The notes under the pieces were generated by a model. That model was not told the DNA's origin. It saw only the letters and a list, made by a program, of their open reading frames with translations, and searched no databases. Below, piece by piece: positions 1 to 7,157 of a stretch of 16,136 nucleotides of DNA (positions are counted from its first letter, which is position 1; each line of letters opens with the position of its first letter). Position numbers and translations under genes: made by a program. Source of the stretch: Acidobacteriota bacterium (GTDB lineage: Bacteria; Acidobacteriota; Terriglobia; UBA7540); NCBI GenBank assembly GCA_021789565.1, contig JAJYJL010000046.1:1-16136 (forward strand). Direction: 5' to 3'.

Positions 1-640
1 CAAAGCAGTGCCAGGTCTCTACGTTACAGACATCTTCCGGCATCAGAACGGTGACTGCTTTTGTCAGTTCGGGGTTCTCTGCGAAGGTTCTTGAGACCAG
101 GCCGGGGCCGGTTGAGTTCAAAACCCAGTATTGATCTTCTGCGAACGCGGGGGAGCCGTGCATCATGGGCTTTACCCATTGGGGGTTCTCGTGTGCCCGG
201 ACGCAGTTGGCAATGATAGCGGCGAGAAAAGGATTGCCGGGCGAAGCGCCAAAGGCGTAGTTTCCCATCTCCCAGGGCATCTTGAGGTCGTTTGCCAAAA
301 CGTGGCTCAGCGTGAGCCCCTCGAAGGTGAAGACACAATCCTCTTCAAGCAGAGTCGCAATGCTCTCAGAGACCATCACATCCAAATCGAAGTAGAAGCC
401 GCCCCGCTTGTACACGACGAGATAGCGAAAGAGGTCGTACTTCTGGATGGGAAACTTGAACGACTTGAAGAGCGACCTGTACTCGGGGCATTCAACCTCA
501 ATGAATCTTTCGACCCTCTGATCGTCATAGAAGTCATACTCAAACCCCGGATGCAAGCGTCGCAGGGCAGACGTAATCACATTCGTCCCGACTGGTTGGA
601 GCCAGGTTGTGCCGGTTTGAATAATCCGCTTTGGAATCAT
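1..640 (-). CDS. GT32 (OCH1-like) glycosyltransferase, 3'-truncated by window edge
   Basis: The minus strand is open from an ATG at 640 to the window edge, giving 213 residues without a stop. The N-terminus MIPKRIIQTGTTW is the usual opening of sugar-binding-region DXD (Gly_transf_sug, GT32/OCH1-like) enzymes. The core KYDLFRYLVVYKRGG (about residues 67-81) runs straight into the metal/nucleotide-sugar binding DXD motif FDLDV (about 84-88), which is diagnostic for the family. Such enzymes transfer a sugar from a nucleotide donor in the cytoplasm; the substrate cannot be read from sequence. There is no signal peptide or membrane segment in the visible part. No strong Shine-Dalgarno precedes the ATG, but the match to the family starts at residue 1. 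It lies downstream of the flippase gene on the same strand, separated by 168 bp that hold a hairpin, so it may have its own promoter. The family assignment is firm; acceptor and donor are unknown. Confidence 0.88.
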   Translation of the reverse strand, partial: MIPKRIIQTGTTWLQPVGTNVITSALRRLHPGFEYDFYDDQRVERFIEVECPEYRSLFKSFKFPIQKYDLFRYLVVYKRGGFYFDLDVMVSESIATLLEEDCVFTFEGLTLSHVLANDLKMPWEMGNYAFGASPGNPFLAAIIANCVRAHENPQWVKPMMHGSPAFAEDQYWVLNSTGPGLVSRTFAENPELTKAVTVLMPEDVCNVETWHCF

Positions 641-688
641 CGATCCACACTTTGGAGTTGTCTTGCTGAGACTTCGTGCTGGAAGAAG

Positions 689-713
689 CCATTCCTGCGG
701 GAAGCGGGAATGG
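689..713 (-). terminator. 10-bp hairpin between flippase and GT32 genes, possible terminator or attenuator
   Basis: Positions 689-698 and 704-713 form a perfect inverted repeat except for one T-G wobble, around a 5-nt loop (699-703). Read on the minus strand the stem is followed by CTTCTTCC, which is only moderately T-rich, so it is not a canonical rho-independent terminator. It sits 49 bp upstream of the GT32 start and downstream of the flippase stop at 809. On the plus strand no T-run follows and no plus-strand gene ends nearby. Confidence 0.35.
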
Positions 714-759
714 AGGCCGATTGAGATTGATTGGTTTCCTATGAAGCGCTTACGATTGC

Positions 760-790
760 ATCATCTTTCAGTTCCCCGCGTTCGCGTCAA
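760..790 (-). promoter_or_regulatory. weak candidate promoter for the GT32 gene
   Basis: On the minus strand a TTGACG box (785-790) is followed by AAAGAT (763-768, 16-bp spacing) or GATGAT (760-765, 19-bp spacing). The -35-like box is good, but either -10 is poor. Together with the hairpin at 689-713 it would allow GT32 to be transcribed separately. It is a pattern match only, and chance occurrence is quite possible. Confidence 0.2.
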
Positions 791-808
791 CAATTTTTGC
801 GCACGGGC

Positions 809-2509
809 TTAGGGGTTCCCGGCATCCGGCATCGTCGCCTTGGATGCAAGTTCTGCCATTCTGCCGATCTCTTCTGCGAGTTGTCTTTTCCGTTCTTCGT
901 TCATTCCCGCGGCATCCGGAGTTTGCTGTGCTACCGCATTGATTGTGCGGCGTCGTCCCACAATTTCACGGAACAGCTTGAGAACCTGCTCGATTGGCGC
1001 GAAGCTTCCGTGCAGAAGAATGACTAATCCGAGATAGAGCGCGGCGAATAACACTGAGAGCGCCAAGAGGGCGCCCAGTACCTGCATCGTTCCGTGGAAC
1101 GCGGCCGGACTCTGAAAACTCTTCATCAGCCTGGCGATGCAGAGGTAAGATGCCAGCGAGGCTGCAACATATCTCCAGATGACATTCACAATTGCAAAAA
1201 TGCTGATTCGAATGGGGCGCGTGGCATACCAGAGCGCGGGGAGCGTGATGATGCAGTAGGCGAGCACCCAGGCAAGTGCGATGCCTTGCGCCTTCCAATG
1301 CAGGCCGATGCAAAGGCAGGCCGTCGTGACAACAAGGTCGATCAGTCCCCATCGAAACCACCTGTCTGCATGGCCGAGTGAAAGATGGATCCAAATGTGC
1401 GTTCCATAGATAGCCATGAGGCCAATGCCGGGCGCAAAGATTGTGAAGAGGGTGCCCGACTCAATCCATTTTGCTCCGAGGAGTACAAAGACCAGATCGC
1501 GGCCGATGAGTGTGAGCAGCCCGCTGATACCCATTCCGATCAGCGCCATGACTCCGATGGCCCCTAAAAGATACTTCTTGTATTGCGCAACATTGTCTTG
1601 CAGCCTGCTCAACGCAGAGACCGCAACGATCGTCATTCCAAGCGAGAGCTGCGAGGATGGGAGCACAAACAGGTCGTAGGCCTTCTTGTAAAGCCCGAGT
1701 TGAACAGGCCCGAGACGCCAGCCCACCAGGAAGTTGTCGAGGTTGCTGGTGAAATAGCCGGTTGAGAAGCGGGCATACGTGTTCACTGCGTACCGGACCA
1801 GGGAGCGAGTCCCTTCTGCCTTGACGGGCAGACCGGGCTGCCATGTGCAGAGAAACCATGCGCCGATGGAAGGCACCGCGGTCAACGCAATCGCTCCGCC
1901 AACCAGCGCCCAGTATCCCCATCCAGCAAAACCGAGCGCGATGGAGACAATCACTGAAGCCACACGCCCTGCTACGTCATTGGCAGAAACTGCTGAAAAA
2001 AGCATTCCTCTCTTCAGGAGCGCCAAATGAATGACAGAAAGACCCGACAGAAAGATCGTGATCGAGATCCAGGCTGCAACCCCGCTGATCCTCGGGTCGT
2101 GGAAGACCTGCCCCATCCACGGGCCCGCAAGGGCAAAGCCCACCGCGAGGATCGTGCTGCCAACTACATTCATCCAGAACAGGTTGCTCGCCTGACCGTG
2201 ATTGATCTTCTCGCAGTGAACAATCGCCTCAGTAAAGCCGTTGTATCCGAAATTGACAAAGAGGAGGCTGAAAGTCGTCACGATAGTGACCAGGCCAAAA
2301 TCACGCGGAGTCAGCAGCCGGGCAAGCACCATGGCCGAGACGAGCTGAATGCCCACACCGGAGACTCCGGAGAAAAGCGTGGCGACTGCACCTCTCGTCG
2401 CCAGGCGTTTGAGATTGCCTGCATCAATCTGGCTGTGGAAGGCCCCATTTGCATCAAACGGTTTCAGAATTGCACCCCTACTGGTGGAACTGGTTGATGG
2501 CTCTCCCAT
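809..2509 (-). CDS. Wzx-type polysaccharide flippase (MOP/MATE superfamily)
   Basis: This 566-residue integral membrane protein flips lipid-linked oligosaccharide repeat units across the inner membrane. The sequence shows repeated hydrophobic segments from about residue 40 to 510. It also has features typical of the WzxC/Polysacc_synt family: MVLARLLTPRDFGLV near residue 60, the Asn-Leu-Asp-Asn-Phe-Leu-Val-Gly segment in the middle, followed by GPVQLGLYKKAYDLF. The N-terminus (about 35 residues) and the C-terminal tail (about 60 residues, charged) are hydrophilic and presumably cytoplasmic. The ATG at 2509 lacks a clear Shine-Dalgarno, so the exact start is less certain; the conserved region begins around residue 33. 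It is transcribed divergently from the beta-helix gene across a 578-bp gap. In context it is the exporter for the glycan made by the neighbouring transferases, pairing with the ligase/polymerase at 10179-11579. The specificity for the repeat unit cannot be inferred. Confidence 0.9.
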   Translation of the reverse strand: MGEPSTSSTSRGAILKPFDANGAFHSQIDAGNLKRLATRGAVATLFSGVSGVGIQLVSAMVLARLLTPRDFGLVTIVTTFSLLFVNFGYNGFTEAIVHCEKINHGQASNLFWMNVVGSTILAVGFALAGPWMGQVFHDPRISGVAAWISITIFLSGLSVIHLALLKRGMLFSAVSANDVAGRVASVIVSIALGFAGWGYWALVGGAIALTAVPSIGAWFLCTWQPGLPVKAEGTRSLVRYAVNTYARFSTGYFTSNLDNFLVGWRLGPVQLGLYKKAYDLFVLPSSQLSLGMTIVAVSALSRLQDNVAQYKKYLLGAIGVMALIGMGISGLLTLIGRDLVFVLLGAKWIESGTLFTIFAPGIGLMAIYGTHIWIHLSLGHADRWFRWGLIDLVVTTACLCIGLHWKAQGIALAWVLAYCIITLPALWYATRPIRISIFAIVNVIWRYVAASLASYLCIARLMKSFQSPAAFHGTMQVLGALLALSVLFAALYLGLVILLHGSFAPIEQVLKLFREIVGRRRTINAVAQQTPDAAGMNEERKRQLAEEIGRMAELASKATMPDAGNP

Positions 2510-3087
2510 TGAGGCGGAGCAACCGGAGTCTGCTGTGTTACGGAAGTACTATTGTGTGGTGATTTCACGACTGTTAGCGTCATGGCGCACTGCATGCGGT
2601 ATCGAGGATTGACCTACTAACTCGGACAGAGCACCCAGGCTAAGGTTTCCCGGGTTGCATCGGCTCCGAGTGGAGAAGGGAGAATCTTTATTACCCCGTC
2701 TGCTTACCACTGGAATGGTTCTTCGTCCTTCCAGAAGGTTCCTTATCTTCTGCTGTTAGACTTCTTCGAAGCCGCTCAAGTTGACGATTGAGCCTGAGGC
2801 GGAATGGCTGAATCGAAGCCACTTGGGGGTCCTGACGGATTCGTGACCACTGCACGAATTGTCAAAGGAAGCTGAGCGAAGCTGCGATGCGGCCTGCAGA
2901 GCTTGAGTGACAGACGCCGTGTCGCTGTCGAACGGCTACTCCGCTGAAGCTGGTTCGATTCCGCACAAGGCTTGGGCTTGGTAAAATCGACCGGAACGGA
3001 CATGTCGATACGCGCGTGGATCCTGTACGAATGCAGAAGTGTTGATTGAGAGTGCCGCATGTACCGAGAAAATGCCAGGAGGGCTCC
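2510..3087. other. divergent intergenic region between flippase and beta-helix genes
   Basis: These 578 bp separate the minus-strand flippase from the plus-strand beta-helix gene and should hold both promoters. I see no convincing coding sequence: open frames here are short, overlapping and low in recognisable protein character. A TAAAAT box at 2982-2987 could be a plus-strand -10 element, but nothing resembling a good -35 lies 16-18 bp upstream. A TTGACG at 2780-2785 has no matching -10. No strong minus-strand promoter was found. No tRNA, terminator-like hairpin with T-tract or repeat array is visible. Confidence 0.6.
3077..3083 (+). promoter_or_regulatory. ribosome binding site of the beta-helix gene
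   Basis: AGGAGGG lies 4 nt upstream of the ATG at 3088. It decides the start: the frame also opens at a TTG at 3046, but the ATG is preceded by this near-perfect Shine-Dalgarno and immediately begins a signal peptide. Confidence 0.8.
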
Positions 3088-5193
3088 ATGTCACGAACTC
3101 ATTTAACCTTTCTTCTCTGCGCGTGCATCCTTTTTTCATTTGGCCCCTCCGCGCGAGCGCAATTGTGGTCTGGAGTCTTAAGCAGCGATCGCGGGATTGA
3201 CTGGACGCAAGCGGGCATCCCAGGTGGCATTCCCTCCACCTCGTGGACTCAATGTGGACCGACAATCCCAGCTTATACCGGCAGTCCGAGTGTCATTATC
3301 AATGCCTTGAACCATTCCGGTAGCGGCTACACAAATTGCTCCGCCAATCAATACATTCAACTTGGCGCTGGCACCTTCAATCTGTCCGGTGCAATTCGCT
3401 CCGTCGGTGTGAGCAACACGGAATTGCGCGGCATGGGCGCGGATCAGACGCATCTCGTCTTCAGCTCGGCATCCGCATGCCAGGGCGGCAGCGGCACCTG
3501 TCTGGTTGGTTTTGAAAGCTCGGATGGAACCTATCCCCTGATGCCTCCGGCTAACATCTATAACTGGACCGCCGGATATGCAAAGAGTTCTAACACCATC
3601 ACGCTGAGCGATGGAGAGAATATCGTTCCCAATTCGACGTGGATTGTCCTCGATCAGTGTGACACGGGCTACACGGGCGCTCCATGCAGCGGAGCTTCCA
3701 CAGATAACGGTGGCTTCTTTGTTTGCAGCGATATCGCCAGCGGATCGACGGGCTGCGCGGGAAATGGTCCTGACACGGGATTGGCGCGGACGCATCGCTT
3801 CCAATGGGAAATCGTCGAGGCAGTTTCCTGCACGCCGGCGTGTGGCGGCAAGGGTCCCACGACCGTCACGGTCACGCCCGCTCTGCAACATCCCAATTGG
3901 TCCGCCAGTCAAACTCCGCAGGCATGGCTTGTGCAACCTGCAACGCACGTTGGCTTCCGGAACTTCTCTGTCGATGGCTCTGGGACGGCGGACACAGCCG
4001 GTGTCTCGTTCAACAACTGCTCGTATTGCTGGGCCACTGGAGTTGCCGTTCTCCATTCGTACAACATCGGCATCTGGCTGAGTCAGGATATCCATAATCA
4101 GATTGAGAACAACTACGTCTTCGACGCAGGTCAGCATCTGCGCTATGCCGACCCCACAGGAATCAAGCACAACGGCTCCAATAACCTGATGCAGAACAAC
4201 ATCATTGAAGCCGTGCGGCCTGCATTCCTTGCCGAGGGCCCATCCAACGGGACGGTAATTGCCTACAACTTCACCATCAACAACTACACCGGGGATGATT
4301 TCCTCTTTGGCGGTCTGTGGGAGCATTCGACCGGCGACGACTATGAGCTCTATGAAGGCAACGTCGCCAACCAAATGTTTGAGGACCAGATTCACGGCAC
4401 GCATCTGATGGAAACCTTCTACCGAAATCTCTTTACGGGCTTTGAATCCTGCGCGAATCAGCAATGTGGCACTTACTCAGCGAAAGACGTCAGCACTTCC
4501 GCAGTGATCGACATTGCCTACAACCGTTACGCCAACTACATCGGAAACATTCTTGGGACGCCCGGCTTCACCAATACCTTCCAGTCAATCAATAGCGCCG
4601 GATACATTGTGAACACAACCGCGTGGGTTGTAGGCAACGGAGTGACAGGCACGACCAATGTTGTTCCACCCGATCCCCTGGTCGGAACAACGATGTTCCG
4701 TTGGGGCAATTACGACGTTGTAAGCGCAGCGACCCGATGGGATACCAGCTTTGTGCCTTCGGGCTTATCCCAGTTGGGGAATCCGGTCCCGACGACGACC
4801 TGCACCAGTAGCGCTGGTTGTCCCCCTTCGTTGTATCTGACCTCGAGGCCACAATGGTGGCCGTCAACGATTCCCTTTCCGGCAATGGGACCTGACGTAA
4901 CGGGCGGCAATCTTGGCGTGTGCTCCGGAACCCTGAACACTCCCGGGCAGTTCGCCGGTGTGCCAGCGTTGACCACTGCCCAATGCGCGCCCGGCCCGGC
5001 TCTGAATTCTTCTCAGTGGGGTGGCCACGTGAACGCAATTCCCGCGATGGCTTGTTATCTGACCCAGATGGCGGGTCCGCCGGATGGCTCAGGAAGTGCG
5101 CTGACATTCAGCTCGTCAAGTTGCTACCCTGCAGTTTCGAACGGACTCATTCCGCCTTCGCCCACAAATCTGACGAATACGCTCATTCAATAG
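3088..5193 (+). CDS. secreted right-handed parallel beta-helix protein, possible glycan-active enzyme
   Basis: This 701-residue protein begins with a clear Sec signal peptide: MSRTHLTF, a hydrophobic core, and a likely cleavage after SARA before QLWSG. After an N-terminal domain containing YIQLGAGTFNLSGAIRSVGV and LRGMGADQT, it carries an Asn/Gly-rich succession of short beta-strand turns (about residues 290-410). Examples are NNCSYCWATGVAVLHS, IHNQIENNYVFDAG, NNLMQNNIIEA and GTVIAYNFTINNY, which is the look of pectate-lyase / GH28-like right-handed beta-helices. It is Cys-rich, consistent with an extracytoplasmic location, and has no C-terminal anchor. Catalytic residues are not identifiable by eye, so lyase, hydrolase or a non-catalytic binding role all remain open. 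It is the only plus-strand gene in the window and splits the minus-strand biosynthetic series. It has its own Shine-Dalgarno and presumably its own promoter. A role in trimming or binding the polymer is inferred from position. Confidence 0.82.
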   Translation: MSRTHLTFLLCACILFSFGPSARAQLWSGVLSSDRGIDWTQAGIPGGIPSTSWTQCGPTIPAYTGSPSVIINALNHSGSGYTNCSANQYIQLGAGTFNLSGAIRSVGVSNTELRGMGADQTHLVFSSASACQGGSGTCLVGFESSDGTYPLMPPANIYNWTAGYAKSSNTITLSDGENIVPNSTWIVLDQCDTGYTGAPCSGASTDNGGFFVCSDIASGSTGCAGNGPDTGLARTHRFQWEIVEAVSCTPACGGKGPTTVTVTPALQHPNWSASQTPQAWLVQPATHVGFRNFSVDGSGTADTAGVSFNNCSYCWATGVAVLHSYNIGIWLSQDIHNQIENNYVFDAGQHLRYADPTGIKHNGSNNLMQNNIIEAVRPAFLAEGPSNGTVIAYNFTINNYTGDDFLFGGLWEHSTGDDYELYEGNVANQMFEDQIHGTHLMETFYRNLFTGFESCANQQCGTYSAKDVSTSAVIDIAYNRYANYIGNILGTPGFTNTFQSINSAGYIVNTTAWVVGNGVTGTTNVVPPDPLVGTTMFRWGNYDVVSAATRWDTSFVPSGLSQLGNPVPTTTCTSSAGCPPSLYLTSRPQWWPSTIPFPAMGPDVTGGNLGVCSGTLNTPGQFAGVPALTTAQCAPGPALNSSQWGGHVNAIPAMACYLTQMAGPPDGSGSALTFSSSSCYPAVSNGLIPPSPTNLTNTLIQ

Positions 5194-5232
5194 CAGGAAT
5201 GTACGTTTGAGCACTCTGCTTGCGCAGCGACA

Positions 5233-5994
5233 TCAATGGGCTGCCGCAGCTTTGTCTTGAATCACGGTTAGAGCTGCCGCCACGGGCAGAACCTGGGCGC
5301 CTGATTCGACAACGGACTTGACAACATCCTGGAAGAATCGCGGCGAACAACCGTACGGGCTTGGCTTCTCCTGGACGTCGTGGGTTGCCAGGATCAGCCA
5401 CCCACACGCTTGCTGGCACTTGGCGATGAGGGCGTTGACAGTTCCAAGATTCTCGCACGATTGCTCCAGAAAGTACGCAGAGAGCTGATTCAGATCTGTG
5501 CGCCCTTGATTGAACGTCTGCCCACCCGCCCTGCATGCCCGAAAATGCCTTCCCGCTCTCCGCTTGGTATCGGGTCTTGGCTCGCTGATGGGGTATGACA
5601 GAGTCTCCAATCGGTAATGCGGAAGAATCTCCTGGAGTGCGGCCTGATTCTTCTCAATCGCTTCCTCGAAGCGAGCGGGCGGCGTGTTCCAGGAATGGCA
5701 ATGGGAGTAGGTATGGCAGCCTAACTCGTGGCCATCCTCCGCGAGCTTCTGAATCTCATCCAACGAGCAGATGGGTCCTGACGCCGAGTCCTTTCCGACG
5801 AGGCCCATCGAGACGTAGTAGGTCCCTCGCGCGCCATAGTCTTGCAGGATGGCACCGCCTCTTTGCAAAGCCGTCCTGGGAAAGTCATCAAACGTAAACG
5901 AGACGATGGGGCGCGTGAGCCGCAAATCGATCAGCCTGCGATAGAGTCCTTTGGCAAGATTCCTGGCAACATATCTCTCGATCCTAGTCAGCAT
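5233..5994 (-). CDS. polysaccharide deacetylase (NodB homology domain, CE4)
   Basis: This 253-residue enzyme is predicted to hydrolyse N-acetyl (or O-acetyl) groups from a glycan using a bound metal. All main CE4 motifs are visible. Motif 1 is VSFTFDDFPR (Asp36, Asp37). Motif 2 is HTYSH (His94, His98, metal ligands with Asp37). A motif-3-like region is SYPISEPRPDTKRR (about 133-146), and the late catalytic-His motif is LATHDV (His205). No signal peptide is present, so it may act on a lipid-linked intermediate at the inner face, though export by another route is possible. I chose the ATG at 5994: it overlaps the end of the upstream SGNH gene by 11 bp, a typical translational-coupling arrangement. 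The in-frame TTG at 6069 would force an 86-bp overlap and adds a non-conserved stretch. The stop lies 39 bp from the convergent beta-helix stop, with no clear terminator between them. Confidence 0.88.
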   Translation of the reverse strand: MLTRIERYVARNLAKGLYRRLIDLRLTRPIVSFTFDDFPRTALQRGGAILQDYGARGTYYVSMGLVGKDSASGPICSLDEIQKLAEDGHELGCHTYSHCHSWNTPPARFEEAIEKNQAALQEILPHYRLETLSYPISEPRPDTKRRAGRHFRACRAGGQTFNQGRTDLNQLSAYFLEQSCENLGTVNALIAKCQQACGWLILATHDVQEKPSPYGCSPRFFQDVVKSVVESGAQVLPVAAALTVIQDKAAAAH

Positions 5995-7105
5995 GTTGGG
6001 AACGTCCGTTCTCAGCCAGGGTTGCTGCTTGTTCCGGAGCCGCTTTCTTGTTACCGACTGCCCATCCAAGCTGGGCCATATAACGCGTCAATTGCTGCGC
6101 AAACTGTGAGGAGAACATCTCTGCCCCGCGTGCATTCAGGTGCTGAGAGTTATAGAACATATCTGTATCGTTGGCGTACTCCCAATTGCTGTAATCCCAG
6201 AAGGGAATCCCATACTGCTCGGAGAGCTTCTTGAACTCCGCAAAGATCTGAGAGCGATCATTGGTCATCCTCTGCATGGGTGCATACTCAGGAGAGTAGA
6301 CAAAGACAAGCTGGATTCCATTCTGTTTGCAAAGCAGAATCAGGTCTTCGAGTACCTTGATCCCTCTCGGCTCGATTGCGAACGAGACGCCGTGAGGATT
6401 CCCCGCGCGGAATTGTGCAAAGTCATTCGTCCACGAGCGATCGCGCGGCATGAAGCCGCCATAATAGGTCTGTCTTGGATTGATGCCGGCCAAGCCTCGT
6501 ACTCCGACCCACCATGTGAAGTTCATATCCTCAACTGTGTAGTCGTAGAGCGGAATGAATCGTCCTTTGACGAGACTCGGGTCGGCCATTTGCATCATCT
6601 TTAAGACAACTGGATCGTCGAGATAGGGTACATACATGGCCGGTTGATACACTTCTTGGGTCGTAATGAAAGTGAATGCATCCAGGCTCTGGACAACAAG
6701 CTTCGGCTTTCGATTATGCTCCAGATAGGCTCGAAGAACGCCTAATTCGACGTCGGTCTGCGACCCCACCTTTCCAATATTGAAGGCCCTTAACCCGCTT
6801 GTTTGCGCGATGATCCTCGGGTCAAAATGATAGGTCGCTCGCGATGATCCTGAGATGATGATGTCCGCATTGACACGGCCCTGCATCTGTTGATTCCAGG
6901 CTCCGATCTCATCCGTTCTCACCATCCTTAATCCCTTGGACACGAGGCCATTGAGCATGTAGCAGATGCCCGCGAGGATTCCGGCGAAGCAAAGAAGCCG
7001 GAGCACGGCCGGCCACGCATCCTGGGCTCCAGCTGCGGTCTCCACCGGGACCGCACGGGCATCTGATGCGTTCTTGAGGCCATCGATTTGGCTTGTCATG
7101 CTCAT
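5984..7105 (-). CDS. AlgX/AlgJ-like SGNH-fold protein, partner of the MBOAT acyltransferase
   Basis: This 373-residue protein has one membrane segment (about residues 33-52, LRLLCFAGILAGICYMLNGL) followed by a large, presumably periplasmic domain. That domain shows SGNH-hydrolase blocks: DIIISGSSRATYHFD with the nucleophile candidate Ser87/Ser88, NIGKVGSQTD (glycine block, about 109-118), and MFYNSQHLNARGAEMF with the catalytic His322. The usual Asp three residues before that His is an Asn here (Asn319), with Asp315 a little further upstream. Proteins of this type receive an acyl group from the MBOAT partner and place it on the polymer, as AlgJ/AlgX do for alginate. The MBOAT gene is immediately upstream (52-bp gap) and the deacetylase overlaps its 3' end. 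I chose ATG 7105 because the frame's upstream TTG at 7201 lies inside the MBOAT gene; ATG 7099 is an alternative. The acyl group and the polymer are unknown. Confidence 0.8.
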   Translation of the reverse strand: MSMTSQIDGLKNASDARAVPVETAAGAQDAWPAVLRLLCFAGILAGICYMLNGLVSKGLRMVRTDEIGAWNQQMQGRVNADIIISGSSRATYHFDPRIIAQTSGLRAFNIGKVGSQTDVELGVLRAYLEHNRKPKLVVQSLDAFTFITTQEVYQPAMYVPYLDDPVVLKMMQMADPSLVKGRFIPLYDYTVEDMNFTWWVGVRGLAGINPRQTYYGGFMPRDRSWTNDFAQFRAGNPHGVSFAIEPRGIKVLEDLILLCKQNGIQLVFVYSPEYAPMQRMTNDRSQIFAEFKKLSEQYGIPFWDYSNWEYANDTDMFYNSQHLNARGAEMFSSQFAQQLTRYMAQLGWAVGNKKAAPEQAATLAENGRSQHAD

Positions 7106-7157
7106 GTGATTTCTTGACTGGCTTGCGCTCCGAGGACTCGATTCAGCAAACCTTTGA

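Noticed and set aside
131..724. Plus-strand open frame of 197 codons at the left edge
   Set aside because: The minus strand here encodes an unmistakable GT32 enzyme that simply runs off the window, so the plus-strand frame is its shadow.
2776..3265. Several short minus-strand open frames in and near the 2510-3087 gap
   Set aside because: They overlap one another, have no plausible ribosome binding sites and look like random translations.
3178..4464. Long minus-strand open frame (about 428 codons) antisense to the beta-helix gene
   Set aside because: It lies wholly opposite a gene with a signal peptide, strong Shine-Dalgarno and family-like sequence, and its own translation has no recognisable domain character.
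5194..5232. Possible bidirectional terminator between the convergent beta-helix and deacetylase genes
   Set aside because: Only a 4-bp stem (CTGC/GCAG) without a T-tract is present.
5995..6069. N-terminal extension of the deacetylase from a TTG at 6069
   Set aside because: It would overlap the SGNH gene by 86 bp and adds a non-conserved stretch; the ATG at 5994 gives an 11-bp overlap and a normal family start.
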